DNA from: Sordaria brevicollis
Taxonomy: Eukaryota > Ascomycota > Sordariomycetes > Sordariales > Sordariaceae
DNA: 64,000 bases
NCBI GenBank assembly: GCA_033439795.1
Contig: JAUTDP010000010.1
Span: 1,550,001 to 1,614,000, forward strand
Direction: 5' to 3'
Part shown: in pieces, positions 12,380 through 23,764 of the stretch
Layout: each line of letters opens with the position of its first letter
How positions within the stretch are numbered: the first letter of the stretch is position 1
The notes under the pieces: model-generated
The model's input: only the letters and a program-made list of their open reading frames with translations
Databases searched by the model: none
What the model was told of the DNA's origin: nothing
Position numbers and translations under genes: made by a program

Positions 12380-14780
12380 AAGTAATTAATTTTCCGCTTT
12401 ATTATCGGCCGGTTTATCGTCTTCTTTATTTTTATAATTATAATAATTAACGAATTTATTAATATAATTAAGGTTTCTACTATAGTAATTAAAATAATTA
12501 CAGAAACAATATTTAATTTCTTTATATATAAAATATTTATTTTCTTCGAATAATTTACAAACTTCTTTACGAATTATATTAAGGGCGCGACAAGAATTAC
12601 TTTAATTACCGCTACCGGTATTAATATTATTATTAATAATATTATTAAAATTTTTATTAAAATTATTAAAACCCCTAATTTTATTAAACGAATTCGTAAA
12701 AGAGGAGGTATTTTTATTTTTATCTTTATTATTTTTTTTAGCCTTATTATTATAGAAAATACGTTGGTTAATTTCAACCGCTTTCTTAATTATTAAAATA
12801 TATTAATTAAAGGTAATATCCTCCTATCTATATCTTTAAAGGAGGGCGTTCTAAATAATACCCGGGAATTTTTAATTAAATTCTTATTTTTATAAATTAG
12901 GAGGGCGATTATATTCTTTTACTAAGCGTACGAATTTATTACGGAATTTTTAGAAATCCTTATTCATTTCGAATTTTAAATCGTTAAATTCGTAAATAGC
13001 CTTTTCCTTTCGATTATAATTATAGTATTCGGTATATAAATAAGTAAATAATTTATTAAAGGTTTTAATATTATAAAGACCGTCGGCGAAATAAGGTTTA
13101 AAATTTTAAATAATTTTATTAACGGTACGATTTTCGATATATATTTTCTTAATTTTATTATTAGAAAAATAATCGGTATTTAATTTAAATTTATTAAAAA
13201 TATAATAATATTAAACGTTAAAGGTAATAATATTTTTATTTTTTTTATTATAAAAATAGGGCGGATCCTTCTCTTTAATTAATAAACGTCCCCGGTTAAC
13301 GGTAAAAAAATCGGTAGTAAGTATTTCCTTACGACGCCTTTTATTATCGCTATTTTTATCGTAGTTAATATAATTATAGCGTTCGAAATTCTTAGGGGTT
13401 AAAAAAGCGATTTTCTTTTTACGAAAATTAGTATTTTCTTTACGGAAATCAATATTTTCCTTAATTAAAGTAATAATTATAATATATAAATCGGTAACGT
13501 TACCGTTCCGGATAGCTATTATTCCTCTTAATTCTTTAATTTAAATCTTTATAGCTATTAGATTATTATTAATTTTAGCAAATTCTTTTTCCTTTTCGAT
13601 TAAATTACAACGGGTTTCGTTCTATTTAATAAAAAAATAAGGGTAGGATAAGTAGCCCTTAATCGAGGAATTATTTTTTTATTCGTAAAGGGTATCCTAT
13701 TTATTAATATAACCGTCGTTAAACGGGGTATTATTTTAAATTTCTTTATCGTCGGATAAATTATTATTCTAACCGTCGTTAAATAGGGTATTATTCTAAA
13801 TTCCTTTATTAAAATAATTAATAATTTAATATAATACAGTAAATTAAATTTAAAATTTATAATTCTTTTCGTATAATACGGCGTTTTTATAATATAAAAT
13901 TTTATAATCGTCCAATTCGAAATTAAGATCTTTATTTCCGTAGGTTTCTAATAATTAACGTATTAAAAATATATTTTTATTTTATTTTTTACGTAAATCT
14001 TTACGGAAGTATTCGTTATCTATTTCGGCGCTTTTTTAATATTTTAATAGGTTAGCGGCGTATTTATATATTTATCCTAGGTTAATATTTAAATTAATGG
14101 CGATAATTTAGTATTTTCGTTATTAGGAAAGAATAACCTTAATTAAGATAGCCCGTAGTTTAATTTCCTCGAAAATAGTATATACGCCCTCGGGATGTTC
14201 GATAATAGATTTAAAAATATTAAAATTTATTAATAAAATATTATTATTATTCTATTCTTAATAATTTTAACCTATAATTATTAAAACCTTAAAAGTAAAA
14301 GTTAAATAACCTTTATTATATTAGGTTTAATATTTCGCAATTGTATTAATCTTTATATATAAAAAGCCGAATAAATCCTTTATATTGAATATATAACGAA
14401 CGTTGGCGAATTTACTAATAATTTCCTAATTAAAAAATATAATAGCTTCGTTTATATCTTTTGGAATATTATAATCTTTTAAATTAAATTTATCGATATT
14501 ATATAATTAAGTATCCTATTTCTCTTTAAGGGTACCGATTATAATATTATTAAACGAACGACGTTTAAAAGTATCATTTTATTAAATAATTATATTAAGA
14601 GTAATAAATATATTCGTAATATCAAATTTAATTTATTCGATTACGAATTTATTAAATATATTCTTCTTTTAAACTTCGTTTATTTAAACGCTCTCGGTAG
14701 TAAATAATTTAGCGGTTTTGGCCGTAATAGCCTTTTCGTTGGGGGTATACGCTATTATAATTAATTATAAGGGTATATAT
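12380..14780 (-). pseudogene. gag relic of copy B with erased zinc knuckle
   Basis: Minus-strand translation gives a Lys/Asn/Ile-rich degenerate Gag. At 12494-12535 the 14 residues YFIYKEIKYCFCNY have the exact spacing CX2CX4HX4C of a retroviral-type zinc knuckle, but each of the three Cys and the His is Tyr. TGT/TGC to TAT/TAC and CAT/CAC to TAT/TAC are the changes RIP makes on the two strands. Copy A carries a parallel relic at about 2550-2600. The limits are approximate. Confidence 0.75.
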
Positions 14781-14855
14781 TATAATTATTTTAATCGGTA
14801 AATAAATTTAGGATATTTAAATACCTCTTTAATATATTAAAAATAATTTTATAAT

Positions 14856-15108
14856 TATTATAAGCGACGTAATTACGAGAAATAAATTTAATACGTTGAA
14901 TTTAGGTCTATTATAGAATTATAAAATAAAGAAGAAAAGAAGAAACGAATAAAGGATACGCCCCGCACTAGGGTTTTATACTTAGGCGCGGGCGACCTAC
15001 GAAGGCGGTACGCAGTTACGTACGCTAATACGGTTAACCTTTGTTAGGTAACCGCCCGAACGATAACCGGTCCGCCGGATAGGGACCCTATCCGCTAGCG
15101 CCGTAATA
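14856..15108 (-). repeat. 5' LTR of copy B
   Basis: This is a direct repeat of 7870-8122 with transition differences only as far as compared. It ends with GTAATA, the RIP product of GTAACA. The bases next to it, which should hold the tRNA primer-binding site (below 14856 on the minus strand), are AT-only and too mutated to recognise. Confidence 0.85.
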
Positions 15109-17800
15109 TTATTAAAACTTCTTAAACTATTTGTCTTTATAGGTTTAACTATCGGATTTCCGTAACCCTATAGCTTTTTAACGATATAAAGGAAGAAAGA
15201 ATAGAAGGATTAATAAGTATTAAAATATTATTTTATTAAGAATTAATTATTATTATTATTATTGCTATTTTTATTAGTTTCTTTTTAATAACTTCCTAAT
15301 TTTTATAAATTTTATTAATAGATTCTTTATAGAAAAGAATTAATCCTTTAATATATTGATTATATTGCTTTTATTAAGTCTGTAATTTTAAGAGTTTTTT
15401 ATTAAAATTAATTATATTATTAAAGAATAGTTTTATTAGTTTCCTTCGACTATTTGCCAATAATTTTATTAAGTTATTCTAGAATTTTTTGGATATAAAT
15501 ATTTTTAGGGATATTTTAAAGGTTCGTAGCTAGGCGGGTATTAAAATTTAAATATATTATTTATATTATTTAAAAAGGTAAGTAGTAGTTATATTAATAA
15601 GCGATCTAATTAATAGTTTATTAAATGCTTTATTCCTTATTTCCGCTTTTAATAGTATTAATAAAATTCGTCTAAGTTATAAATTATATTTATATTTATT
15701 ATAATATTAACCGGCTAGGATAAGTCGTTTATATTTTAAATTTAGGTCGTTATACGGTTCTTATAAATAATCGAATACTACCCGTCGAAAATAAGGTCTA
15801 TTGAACTAATTTTTAATAAATTAATTCATTTTTTTGGCTTAGTTTTTTTCCTATTTCGATAATTTAATTTTGTATTAAAATTTATAGAGGGAATAATATT
15901 CTATATTAAAATCGGTGGGTAAGGGTTTAACTTTAAATAGGTCCCTTATATAATTATTTACGTTATTATTATTATTTTCCTTATTATTATCGCCGCTATT
16001 ACCTCTATTTTTATTATTATTATAATTTGTTACTATTTTTATTAATTAATTGGGTATGCGCAGTATATATTAATAACGTACAAAAAGAGGGCGTTATACC
16101 GGTCTTTTAAATTACGTTTCTTTAAACCCTAAATAATTAAAGAAATAAAAGGGGGTAAAAAAATATACTTATCCTTAATTAATTTTCTTTTATATTACTC
16201 TTTTAAAGCGCTATTAAAAATTAAAAAGATTAGGCTTTTTAGGTAATTCGAATTAAATTACCCTATCGACGTTAAATATATCCAATCTTATATTTAGAAT
16301 AACGGTTACGTAAATAATTCTATAATTTATATCTTCGGCAAAATTTTTAAAAATAATATCCTTATTGATAGGGCGGATTAAATTATTATAAATACGAACG
16401 AATTTACGTCCCATTTCTTTATTAAAACTATATTATTAATAAAGGTAATTAATAATAATATATTTAACCGTAGGAAGCGTATTCTTATTATTAATATAAA
16501 TAATAATCTTCGGGATTTTTCGTCGAATTTTAAATTTAGCGCTTTCAATTAAAAAAAGTAGCCGGCGGAAATTACTGATAATATTTTTTAAAAGAGGTTA
16601 GATAATAATAAATATTTTTAAGCAATCGATAAAAATACGTATAATTTCGACCTCGTTATTAAATCCAACCTTTACGATAATTTAATTTTAATATTCGTTA
16701 ATTAGAATAATAATATAGCCGAATTATAAGACGCTTCGAAGTATTAAAGGTCGAAAAGTATAAAGGTATTGGAAATCCTTACAGAAGTTTTTCCCCTATT
16801 CTATTACTATATATAATTCATTAATAGTAAAAAGACCGATCTTTTCGTAAAATTCTAGGGAATAAAGGACGGCTTTAAATCGGGGATTAAATACTTATTT
16901 TAAATTTATTAAAATATACGTATATTTCGATTATTAATACTTATTCTAAATATTCTTATTTTATTTCCATTAAATTAATATATTTTCTTAGGTTAGGGAA
17001 TATTGAACTATTTATATTATATTTTACCTTTTTTATTATATCGCTATTAATTTATATAAGTTTTAAACCTTTTACTTTCCTAATAATATTATTTCTTTAA
17101 ACCTTCCTAAACTTAATTAATAGTATAATTTATACGGTTATTTTATCGAGAAGCGCCGAAAATGTATATAGTATAATATTCTTACTATACCCGGTCGCCG
17201 CTACCAAAATCGTATCCTTTTACTTATAAATAAAGTATATAATTATATTAATTTATTTAAGGCGAAGTTTATTACCCCTAATAATATTATATATAACGTA
17301 TAATATACGCTAAGGGTCGATAGGGCCGTTGTTATCGTTTATAGTCGCGAAGTTGGTAGTAAAATTATTAGAGGGGAAAAAATGCAAAGGATTTACCGCG
17401 TATAAAAAAAAATATACCCGGAGTACGAAAATATAATATAAATTATATATAGAAATTTTTACGGAATTAAAATGAAAGGAAGTATTAATAATAATTACTA
17501 TACTAGTTGTATATTTTTCGATATTTACTTTTCTACCCCCCTAAGTATAGAAATTATACTTTTAAATATATTAACGTAAAAAGAATTATACTATAATATA
17601 CGCATTGAAATTCTCTACCTCTATATATATTTATATTTTTAATTATATTTAGTAATAATATTAATATTTAAAAATAAAGCTAATTATTAATATAGATTTT
17701 CGGTAATTATATTTAGCCTCGGGGTTTTCTGCATCGAGAATTTAGACCTCTTTTTTAGGCGTTTTAAATAAATATAATAATTACGTTGAAATAATGAAGA
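15109..17800. repeat. RIP-mutated DNA right of copy B, family not identified
   Basis: The stretch has the same CA/TG-poor AT-rich composition. No LTR, terminal repeat or recognisable protein motif was found on either strand. It may belong to the older sequence into which copy B inserted. The composition returns to normal between about 17,780 and 17,890. Confidence 0.6.
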
Positions 17801-18430
17801 CGTACGGACCCGATATGGGAAATATCGAAACTTTCAAAATGTAGAGTGGTCCGTACAGCAAAAAATATGAATATTGGCAATTACAGTCTATGAACGTCCC
17901 TGCCTAAAAAAGTAAGAAGGTCTGAGCACTGAGATAAGGGCGGTGGGCAGTGCTAGAGTACAGAGCAATTGGAAGCAGCAAGCACAAGCAGCTGGCCAGC
18001 AAGGTCAGATCCTCGCTTGTTCCGGGCAGCATGGAAGGCTGGCTGACGTTGTTGGCTCCAGGCTTCCAGCACTTTGGCTCCACTCTGGCGCCGGGAGACA
18101 TGCCGCCAAGACTGGAAACTGCCCCGCAGAACCCGTCCAGGCCGTGAGACGATGCGGCGGACCGGGGCCACTTCCAGACAGGGGCCGGGCCAGCCACAGC
18201 GGACAAGTCTTTGGCAGGCAGTGGCTGATGGGACCGAAGCAGCAAAAGTTCTTATCTTATCGCTTGCCGGCGGCGGGCAACGCCAAAAAAAAGTTCAGGG
18301 ACGGCAACCCACTGTCCCCAGCGGCGACACGATTGTTGATAGTGGACATTGAATCGCAAAGAGACCTTGCGCATGTTATTTTGGACCAGCAGCATTTCGT
18401 ACTAGTACTGGCTGTCCCATTGTCGCAAAT
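17801..18430 (+). promoter_or_regulatory. Boundary of the RIP zone and upstream region of DIP2
   Basis: The AT-rich composition ends here. GTACGGACC (17802-17810) and GGTCCGTAC (17848-17856) form a 9-bp inverted repeat at the edge. From 17,890 on the base composition is ordinary. The stretch directly precedes the DIP2 start codon and must hold its promoter and 5' leader. No convincing TATA or other box was identified, and the frames open here do not look coding. Confidence 0.5.
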
Positions 18431-21385
18431 ATGGTCAAATCATACCTGTAAGTTTACCCTTCTTTTGTCTCGTCTGGTGACATCTCTAATACACATGCAA
18501 ACAACAGCAAGTTCGAGCCATCCAAGTCCTTCGGCGTCGTCGCAACCAGCTCCTCAAATCTCGTCTGGACCTCTTCCAAGGACAAGTCTGGCACCGGCGC
18601 CGGCCAGGCTATCGTCGCCGCCAACAATGAGGTTCTAACCTGGGATATCAAGAAGGGCGAGCTCCTCAACCGCTGGAAGGACGAGAACTGCAAGGCCCAG
18701 GTCACCGCCATCGCCCAGAGCAAGACGGATCCCGACGTGTTCGCTGTCGGCTACGAAGACGGCAGCATCAGGCTATGGGACAGCAAGATTTCCACCACCA
18801 TCGTCAGCTTCAATGGACACAAGTCGGCAATCACGATACTGGCCTTCGACAAGTCGGGAGTGCGTCTGGCCAGTGGCGCAAAGGACACAGATGTAATCGT
18901 TTGGGATTTGGTCGCCGAAGTCGGCCAGTACAAGCTACGAGGACACAAGGATCAGATCACAGGACTGCGGTTTATCGAACCCGAGCCGCAAATACCCGAG
19001 GGCGGCGACGACGAAGACCAGGCTATGGTCCTGGACAGCGAAGCGACAGAAGGATTCCTCTTGACGACTGGCAAGGATGCGCTCATCAAGCTCTGGGATC
19101 TGTCATCACGGCATTGTATCGAGACCCATGTGGCACAGAACAGCGGCGAGTGCTGGGCGCTTGGTGTTTCGCCTGACCTGAGCGGATGCGTCACAGCTGG
19201 CAACGACGGCGAAATGAGGGTATGGGCTTTGGATGTAGCAGGACTCGCTTCCTCAGCACGCAAGGTCGATCTTTCACAAGCAATCAACTTCCTCCACGAT
19301 CGCGGCACACTACACCGTTCGAGCAAAGAAAGGGCCGCCGAGGTCATCTTCCACCCCCGTCGCGACTATTTTGCGGTACATGGCGTTGAGAAGTCTGTCG
19401 AGATCTGGAGGATACGAAACGAGTCTGAAATCAAGAAGAGCTTGGCAAGGAAGCGGAAGAGAAGAAGAGAGCTGGCTGCGAAGAAGGGCAAGAAGGAGGC
19501 CGAGGCGGAGGAAGAGGACGACAAGGCCGACGATATCTCAAAAGCAGACATTTCTGATGTCTTCGTACAGCATGTTATTGTTCGGACGACAGGCAAGGTT
19601 CGGTCGGTGGCTTGGGCCCTTGGCTCAGGAACCAAGGATCTCCAGCTCCTTGTCAGTGGCACAAACAACTTGCTCGAGACATATACGATTGTTGGAAAGG
19701 ATAAGCTCAAGTCCAAGGGTGATGCGCCAGACTACAATAAGGCGCTCGCGGTAGAGCTTCCCGGACACCGAACAGACATTCGTGCCCTCTCCATCAGCTC
19801 AGACGACAAGATGCTGGCCTCAGCAGCAAACGGTTCGCTCAAGATCTGGAACATCAAGACCAACACGTGTATCCGAACATTCGAGTGCGGCTATGCTCTT
19901 TGCTGCTCCTTCTTGCCCGGCGACAAGGTGGTGGTGGTTGGAACAAAGGAGGGTGAACTTCAGCTTTACGATGTGGCCTCCGCATCCCTACTAGAAAGCG
20001 TCAATGCCCACGAGGGCCATGCTATCTGGTCACTACAGGTCCACCCCGATGGCAAGTCCGTTGTCTCTGGTGGTGCTGACAAGACCGCCAAATTCTGGGA
20101 CTTCAAGATTGTTCAGGAACAGGTTCTTGGCACGTCAAGGACAACTCCCAAGCTCAAGCTTGTCCAGTCCAAGATTCTTAAGGTGTCAGACGATATCCTG
20201 AGTCTCAGATTCTCCCCCGACGCGAGGCTGCTTGCTGTTGCTCTTCTCGACAGCACCGTCAAGGTCTTCTTCGTCGACTCTCTTAAGCTTTACCTCAACC
20301 TTTACGGTCACAAGCTGCCTGTCCTTAGTATGGACATCTCTTATGACAACAAGCTTATCGTCACAAGTTCCGCCGACAAGAACATCAGAATCTGGGGTCT
20401 CGATTTCGGTGACTGCCACAAGGCTCTCTTCGGTCACCAGGACTCCATTCTCCAGGTCGCCTTCATTCCCCACAACTCGGACGGCAACGGCCACCATTTC
20501 TTCAGTGCCTCCAAGGACCGCACCATCAAATACTGGGACGCCGACAAGTTCGAGCAGATCCAAAGAATCGATGGTCACCACGGCGAGATCTGGGCCATCG
20601 CCGTCGCCCACAGCGGCCAGTTCCTCGTCAGTGCCAGTCACGACAAGAGCATTCGCGTGTGGGAGGAGACCGACGAGCAGATCTTCCTCGAGGAAGAGCG
20701 CGAGAAGGAGATCGAGGAGTTGTACGAGCAAACGCTCACGACCTCGCTCGAGCAAGACCCCGACGCCGAGGACGAGAACCGTGAGGTCGGCGCTGCGTCC
20801 AAGCAGACGGTCGAGACGCTCATGGCCGGTGAGCGCATTGCCGAGGCGCTCGAGCTGGGTATGGCCGACCTCAACGCCATCAAGGAGTGGGAGGAGGCCA
20901 AGCAACAGAACCCCAACGTGGCGCCGCCCCAGCGCAACGTGCTCTTCATGGCGCTCGGCAACATCAGCGCCGAGCAGCACGTCATGAACGTTCTCCAGAA
21001 GATCAAGGCCTCGGCGCTGCACGATGCCCTTTTGGTCCTGCCCTTCGCCACCGTGCCCATGCTCTTCACCTTCCTCAACATCTTTGCCATGCGCTCCATG
21101 AATATCCCTCTTACTTGCCGCATCCTGTTCTTTATGCTCAAGACCCACCACAAGCAGATCGTTGCCAGCAAGACAATGCGCGCCATGTTGGACGGCATCC
21201 GCACCAACTTGCGTGGTGCGCTCAAGCGCCAGAAGGACGAGATGGGATACAATATTGCGGCGCTCAAGGTCGTGGGCATGCAATTGCAGCATAAGAGCGT
21301 CAAGGATTATGTTGACGAGAAGTGGGAGGAGGAGAACGAGGAGAACAAGGCGGTTAAGAAGCGCGCTTTCGTGCATGTCTCCTAA
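18431..21385 (+). CDS. dip2: DIP2/UTP12-type WD40 protein of the small-subunit processome
   Basis: The protein is a subunit of the UtpB complex of the U3 snoRNP/90S pre-ribosome, needed in the nucleolus for 18S rRNA maturation (family knowledge). Exon 1 is 18431-18447 and encodes only MVKSYL; a 60-bp intron (18448-18507, GTAAGT to CAG) follows; exon 2 is 18508-21385. The joined product is 964 residues, close to the 943 of the yeast protein. WD40 repeats are clear from about residue 40 to 690 (SIRLWD, VIVWDL, LIKLWDL, SLKIWN, TAKFWDF, NIRIWGL, TIKYWDA, SIRVWEE). A basic then acidic insertion sits at about 314-350. The C-terminal Utp12 domain is at about 825-930. The start was chosen because it gives the conserved N-terminus MVKSYLKFEP. 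It is the first gene beside the RIP zone and shows no RIP-type damage. Confidence 0.93.
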
Positions 21386-21781
21386 GTGACGGACGTGGTT
21401 GGAGTTGGAACAAGGAAGAGTGAAGAAGTAGAAGAGGAGAGAGCTCTAGAGGAGCAAGAAATCTGTTCAGCACATACACTACCATACATACGGTGTCTGA
21501 TATAAAGAGGAAACGGTGGCACGGACGGTATCAAAACCCATCTGTCTACTAGGTATGGTAAAATAGGGAAACGTTTCTAGTTTTGGAGTTTGTTGGAATC
21601 TAGTCTAAAATGGCATTGCATCTTTCTTCTATATCCCGGCGATGTTTGTCTTCGCATGTCTCTGCTTGACGTTCATAATATCCTCTACCTTCCTCTCCGT
21701 TTCCTGTCTCTATCTACCTCTTTTTAGCCTCCCATCCCTCCACACCCAATAACCAGTCCCTCATCCTCTACATCTGTTAAT
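21386..21781. other. Shared 3' region between convergent DIP2 and MTQ2-like genes
   Basis: This 396-bp stretch separates two stop codons facing each other and should hold both 3' untranslated regions. The DIP2 side is purine-rich and the methyltransferase side is CT-rich on the plus strand. Nothing coding is seen. Confidence 0.6.
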
Positions 21782-22558
21782 TCACCTCCAAACCCTTACA
21801 ATCTGCAGTTTTTCCCAACCCGCCTGCTTCCCACTAGTCCCCACCGTCTCCGCCTTCCACTCTCCCTCTCCCTCTTGGGCAGAACCCATCTTCCTGATCC
21901 TCTCCTTCACTTCCTCGGGCTTATTCTGCGCACAAAGCAAAATATACGCCACCCCCCTCTGACTCAACACCTCCGGCAGCGCCTCAATCAGCCTATCCGT
22001 CGTCTCCATCCCGTCCCGTCCACCCGCATACGTCAGCTCCAACAAATGCGAGTCCTCCTCAAACGTCGTCTTTTCTCTCAACTCCTGCAGCTTTGTCGGC
22101 GGCGGCGCCGGCAAATCGGGGGTGGGCACGTAGGGAGGGTTAAACACCAGGACATCTACCGACCCAGCCCTCAAAGGGGTGACTAAATCGCCTTGGACGG
22201 CGGACGTCCAAGACCCGGCAGTCGCAAGATTTTCGGTGACGGCTTTGCGCACGGTGAGGTTGGTGGCGGCGCACGCAAAGGGGGAGACGTCAATGGCTGT
22301 TGTCAAGACGTGCGGGGTGCCGAAGATGGTGGAGGCATGGGCGGTTAGGAAGGCGATTACGACGCCGGAGCCGGGACCGACTTCTAGGACTAGGGGAGTG
22401 GGAGTGGCAGAGGAGGAAGAAGTGGGGGAAGAAAAGCGGGAGGAGAGAAAGGCGGTTTCGGACGATGAGGAAAGAGTGTCGAGGAGCAGAAAGGAGTCTT
22501 CTGCTGGTTCGTAAACGCGCTGGTAGGGCACGTGGGAGGTGTCGGGGGTTGGGAGCAT
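21782..22558 (-). CDS. mtq2: MTQ2-like eRF1 N5-glutamine methyltransferase catalytic subunit
   Basis: It likely methylates the Gln of the GGQ loop of translation termination factor eRF1, together with a Trm112 partner, using S-adenosylmethionine (family knowledge of eukaryotic HemK/PrmC-like enzymes). From the chosen Met the protein is 258 residues without introns; the yeast enzyme is about 221. The N-terminus carries VYEPAEDSFLLLD (about 15-27), typical of this family. The SAM-binding motif LEVGPGSG is at 58-65, an acidic ID at 89-90, and the catalytic NPPY at 140-143 followed by VPTP. An in-frame Met 43 codons upstream would add a Gln/Lys-rich extension. I prefer the start at 22558 because homologous similarity begins a few residues after it. 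Confidence 0.9.
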   Translation of the reverse strand: MLPTPDTSHVPYQRVYEPAEDSFLLLDTLSSSSETAFLSSRFSSPTSSSSATPTPLVLEVGPGSGVVIAFLTAHASTIFGTPHVLTTAIDVSPFACAATNLTVRKAVTENLATAGSWTSAVQGDLVTPLRAGSVDVLVFNPPYVPTPDLPAPPPTKLQELREKTTFEEDSHLLELTYAGGRDGMETTDRLIEALPEVLSQRGVAYILLCAQNKPEEVKERIRKMGSAQEGEGEWKAETVGTSGKQAGWEKLQIVRVWR

Positions 22559-23114
22559 TTTGACGGTTTGTTGTTTGTGGGCGAGAAATTCTTTTTTTTT
22601 TTTTGTGTTTTGATGTTGTTGCAGTTCGACTGGTGAGTGTTGGGTGGTCGAAAAAGGTGGGTTGGTAGTAGGCTCTGGCCGACGCAATGAATCTAAAGTT
22701 CTATGATTCTGGCCAATGAGATGCGAGTATTTGGCGACAGCAATGTTGAGGATTGCTTCAATGGTTGGCCAATTTGGGTTGTTGGCAAAAGGAAACTAAG
22801 AAATTTCAGCAAATTTCTGTTTCGGATAAACTCTCGGACTTGGCACGTGATAAGGGTAGACTTCGCCGAGTAAGTCGCCTCCTTCGCAAAACATCATTAC
22901 CATGGACAAGCACCATTGTAGGGTTAGACAGTTTCAAAATGGGAAGAAGAGATCAATCGCGCTTAAATATATTATCTTGCGGAAAGAACTTTGATGTTTC
23001 ACCGGCGTGTTGTACACTCAACGCAAATTATAGCACCATACCTTTCCCCCAACCGTTAAACCAGATTCATATCAAACAACCTTCGACGTCCCGACATATC
23101 ATCAATATTACCAT
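22559..23114. other. Intergenic region upstream of the MTQ2-like gene
   Basis: This holds the promoter of the methyltransferase, which reads leftwards, and probably the 3' region of the small candidate gene to its right. A run of T at about 22592-22602 is the only low-complexity tract. The frames open on the plus strand show no similarity to known proteins and lack coding character. Confidence 0.4.
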
Positions 23115-23559
23115 TTACATAACTTCCCTACCCTTCTTGACCCACCCCCTTCTCCTCCACTCATACTCCCACACCTTATCCTCTATACACCTTTTGCACG
23201 GAACAGGCGCATTATCATTCGGATTCGGCCACGGGGCGCTCGGCGAATATTGCATAGTAGGGCCATGATAGGCTTGCCCTTTGTAGGAGACGTGGCCGCA
23301 GAGAAAGGTGATGGGGAGTTCTTTCGGCATTTCGCTGTTGTGTCTTCAAATTTGACAAAGACGTGCTAGACCATCAAGCGTAGTTTAGAAAACTCCTTAG
23401 ATAGATATATCAAATATGAGAAGGGAAGACTCATGCTTTGATTTATATCAACTCACCCATGGCATTGAAGTAGTCTACTTGCTCTGGCGAGAACCGATGT
23501 GATGAGGGAGCACCCTCAATGATGCAATAGTGTCTGTCGAGGGGTCGATTGATTAACAT
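23115..23559 (-). CDS. Candidate small two-exon protein with paired cysteines
   Basis: I do not recognise a family. The right block, 23457-23559, starts with ATG, encodes MLINRPLDRHYCIIEGAP and then SSHRFSPEQVDYFNAM, and ends at a good donor, GTGAGT. The left block, 23115-23330, encodes up to 71 residues from MPKELPITF with CGH near its start and a PCKRC motif in the middle. If an intron runs from 23456 to 23321 (acceptor AAAG), the reading frames join into 102 residues. Without that intron, the left block alone, starting at 23330, is the simplest gene model. The CGH...CxxC layout recalls the Cys/His-rich protein at 62153. The existence of a gene is plausible; the exact structure is uncertain. 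Confidence 0.4.
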
Positions 23560-23764
23560 GTATGCCAAAACTACTTGTTAGAGCAAACTTCATGTGAGTT
23601 AAGACATGAGATCATGGCCAGGCCTTGGTCGTGGAAACAGGAGGCTTCATCAATCATGCATGCATCATTGTGAACGCTATTTTCCTATTCAGTAACATCA
23701 AACGCTATTCGTATTTATACCGCCCATCCCATTCTCATCCTCATGTGGCACGCAACTACAGTCC

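Larger units (their letters stand above)
7870..15108 (-). mobile_element. Full-length RIP-inactivated Ty3/Gypsy-type LTR retrotransposon (copy B)
   Basis: The element is 7,239 bp with direct LTRs of 253 bp at 7870-8122 and 14856-15108. A run of eight C at 8126-8133 is a G-rich polypurine tract on the minus strand next to the left LTR, so the element is transcribed right to left. Minus-strand relics appear in the order gag zinc knuckle (12494-12535), reverse transcriptase (10776-10802) and integrase (9096-9149). This gag-RT-IN order is the Ty3/Gypsy order. Every long frame is broken by TAA/TAG. The flanking 5-mers TTACT (7865-7869) and TTATT (15109-15113) fit a target duplication with one C to T change. 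If the LTR is 3 bp longer (to 8125 and 15111) it abuts the polypurine tract directly, and the target duplication is weaker. Confidence 0.9.

Noticed and set aside
12574..12777. A 67-codon minus-strand frame in the RIP zone
   Set aside because: It is Ile/Leu/Lys-rich because of AT-rich composition and lies within the damaged gag region in a different frame.
17943..18638. A 231-codon plus-strand frame before DIP2
   Set aside because: It overlaps the DIP2 first exon, intron and second exon in another frame. The product is low-complexity Ser/Pro/Ala without similarity.
20186..21376. A 396-codon open frame on the minus strand
   Set aside because: It lies wholly antisense to the DIP2 C-terminal half, whose codon bias creates the opening, and its Leu/Val/Asp-rich product has no domain.
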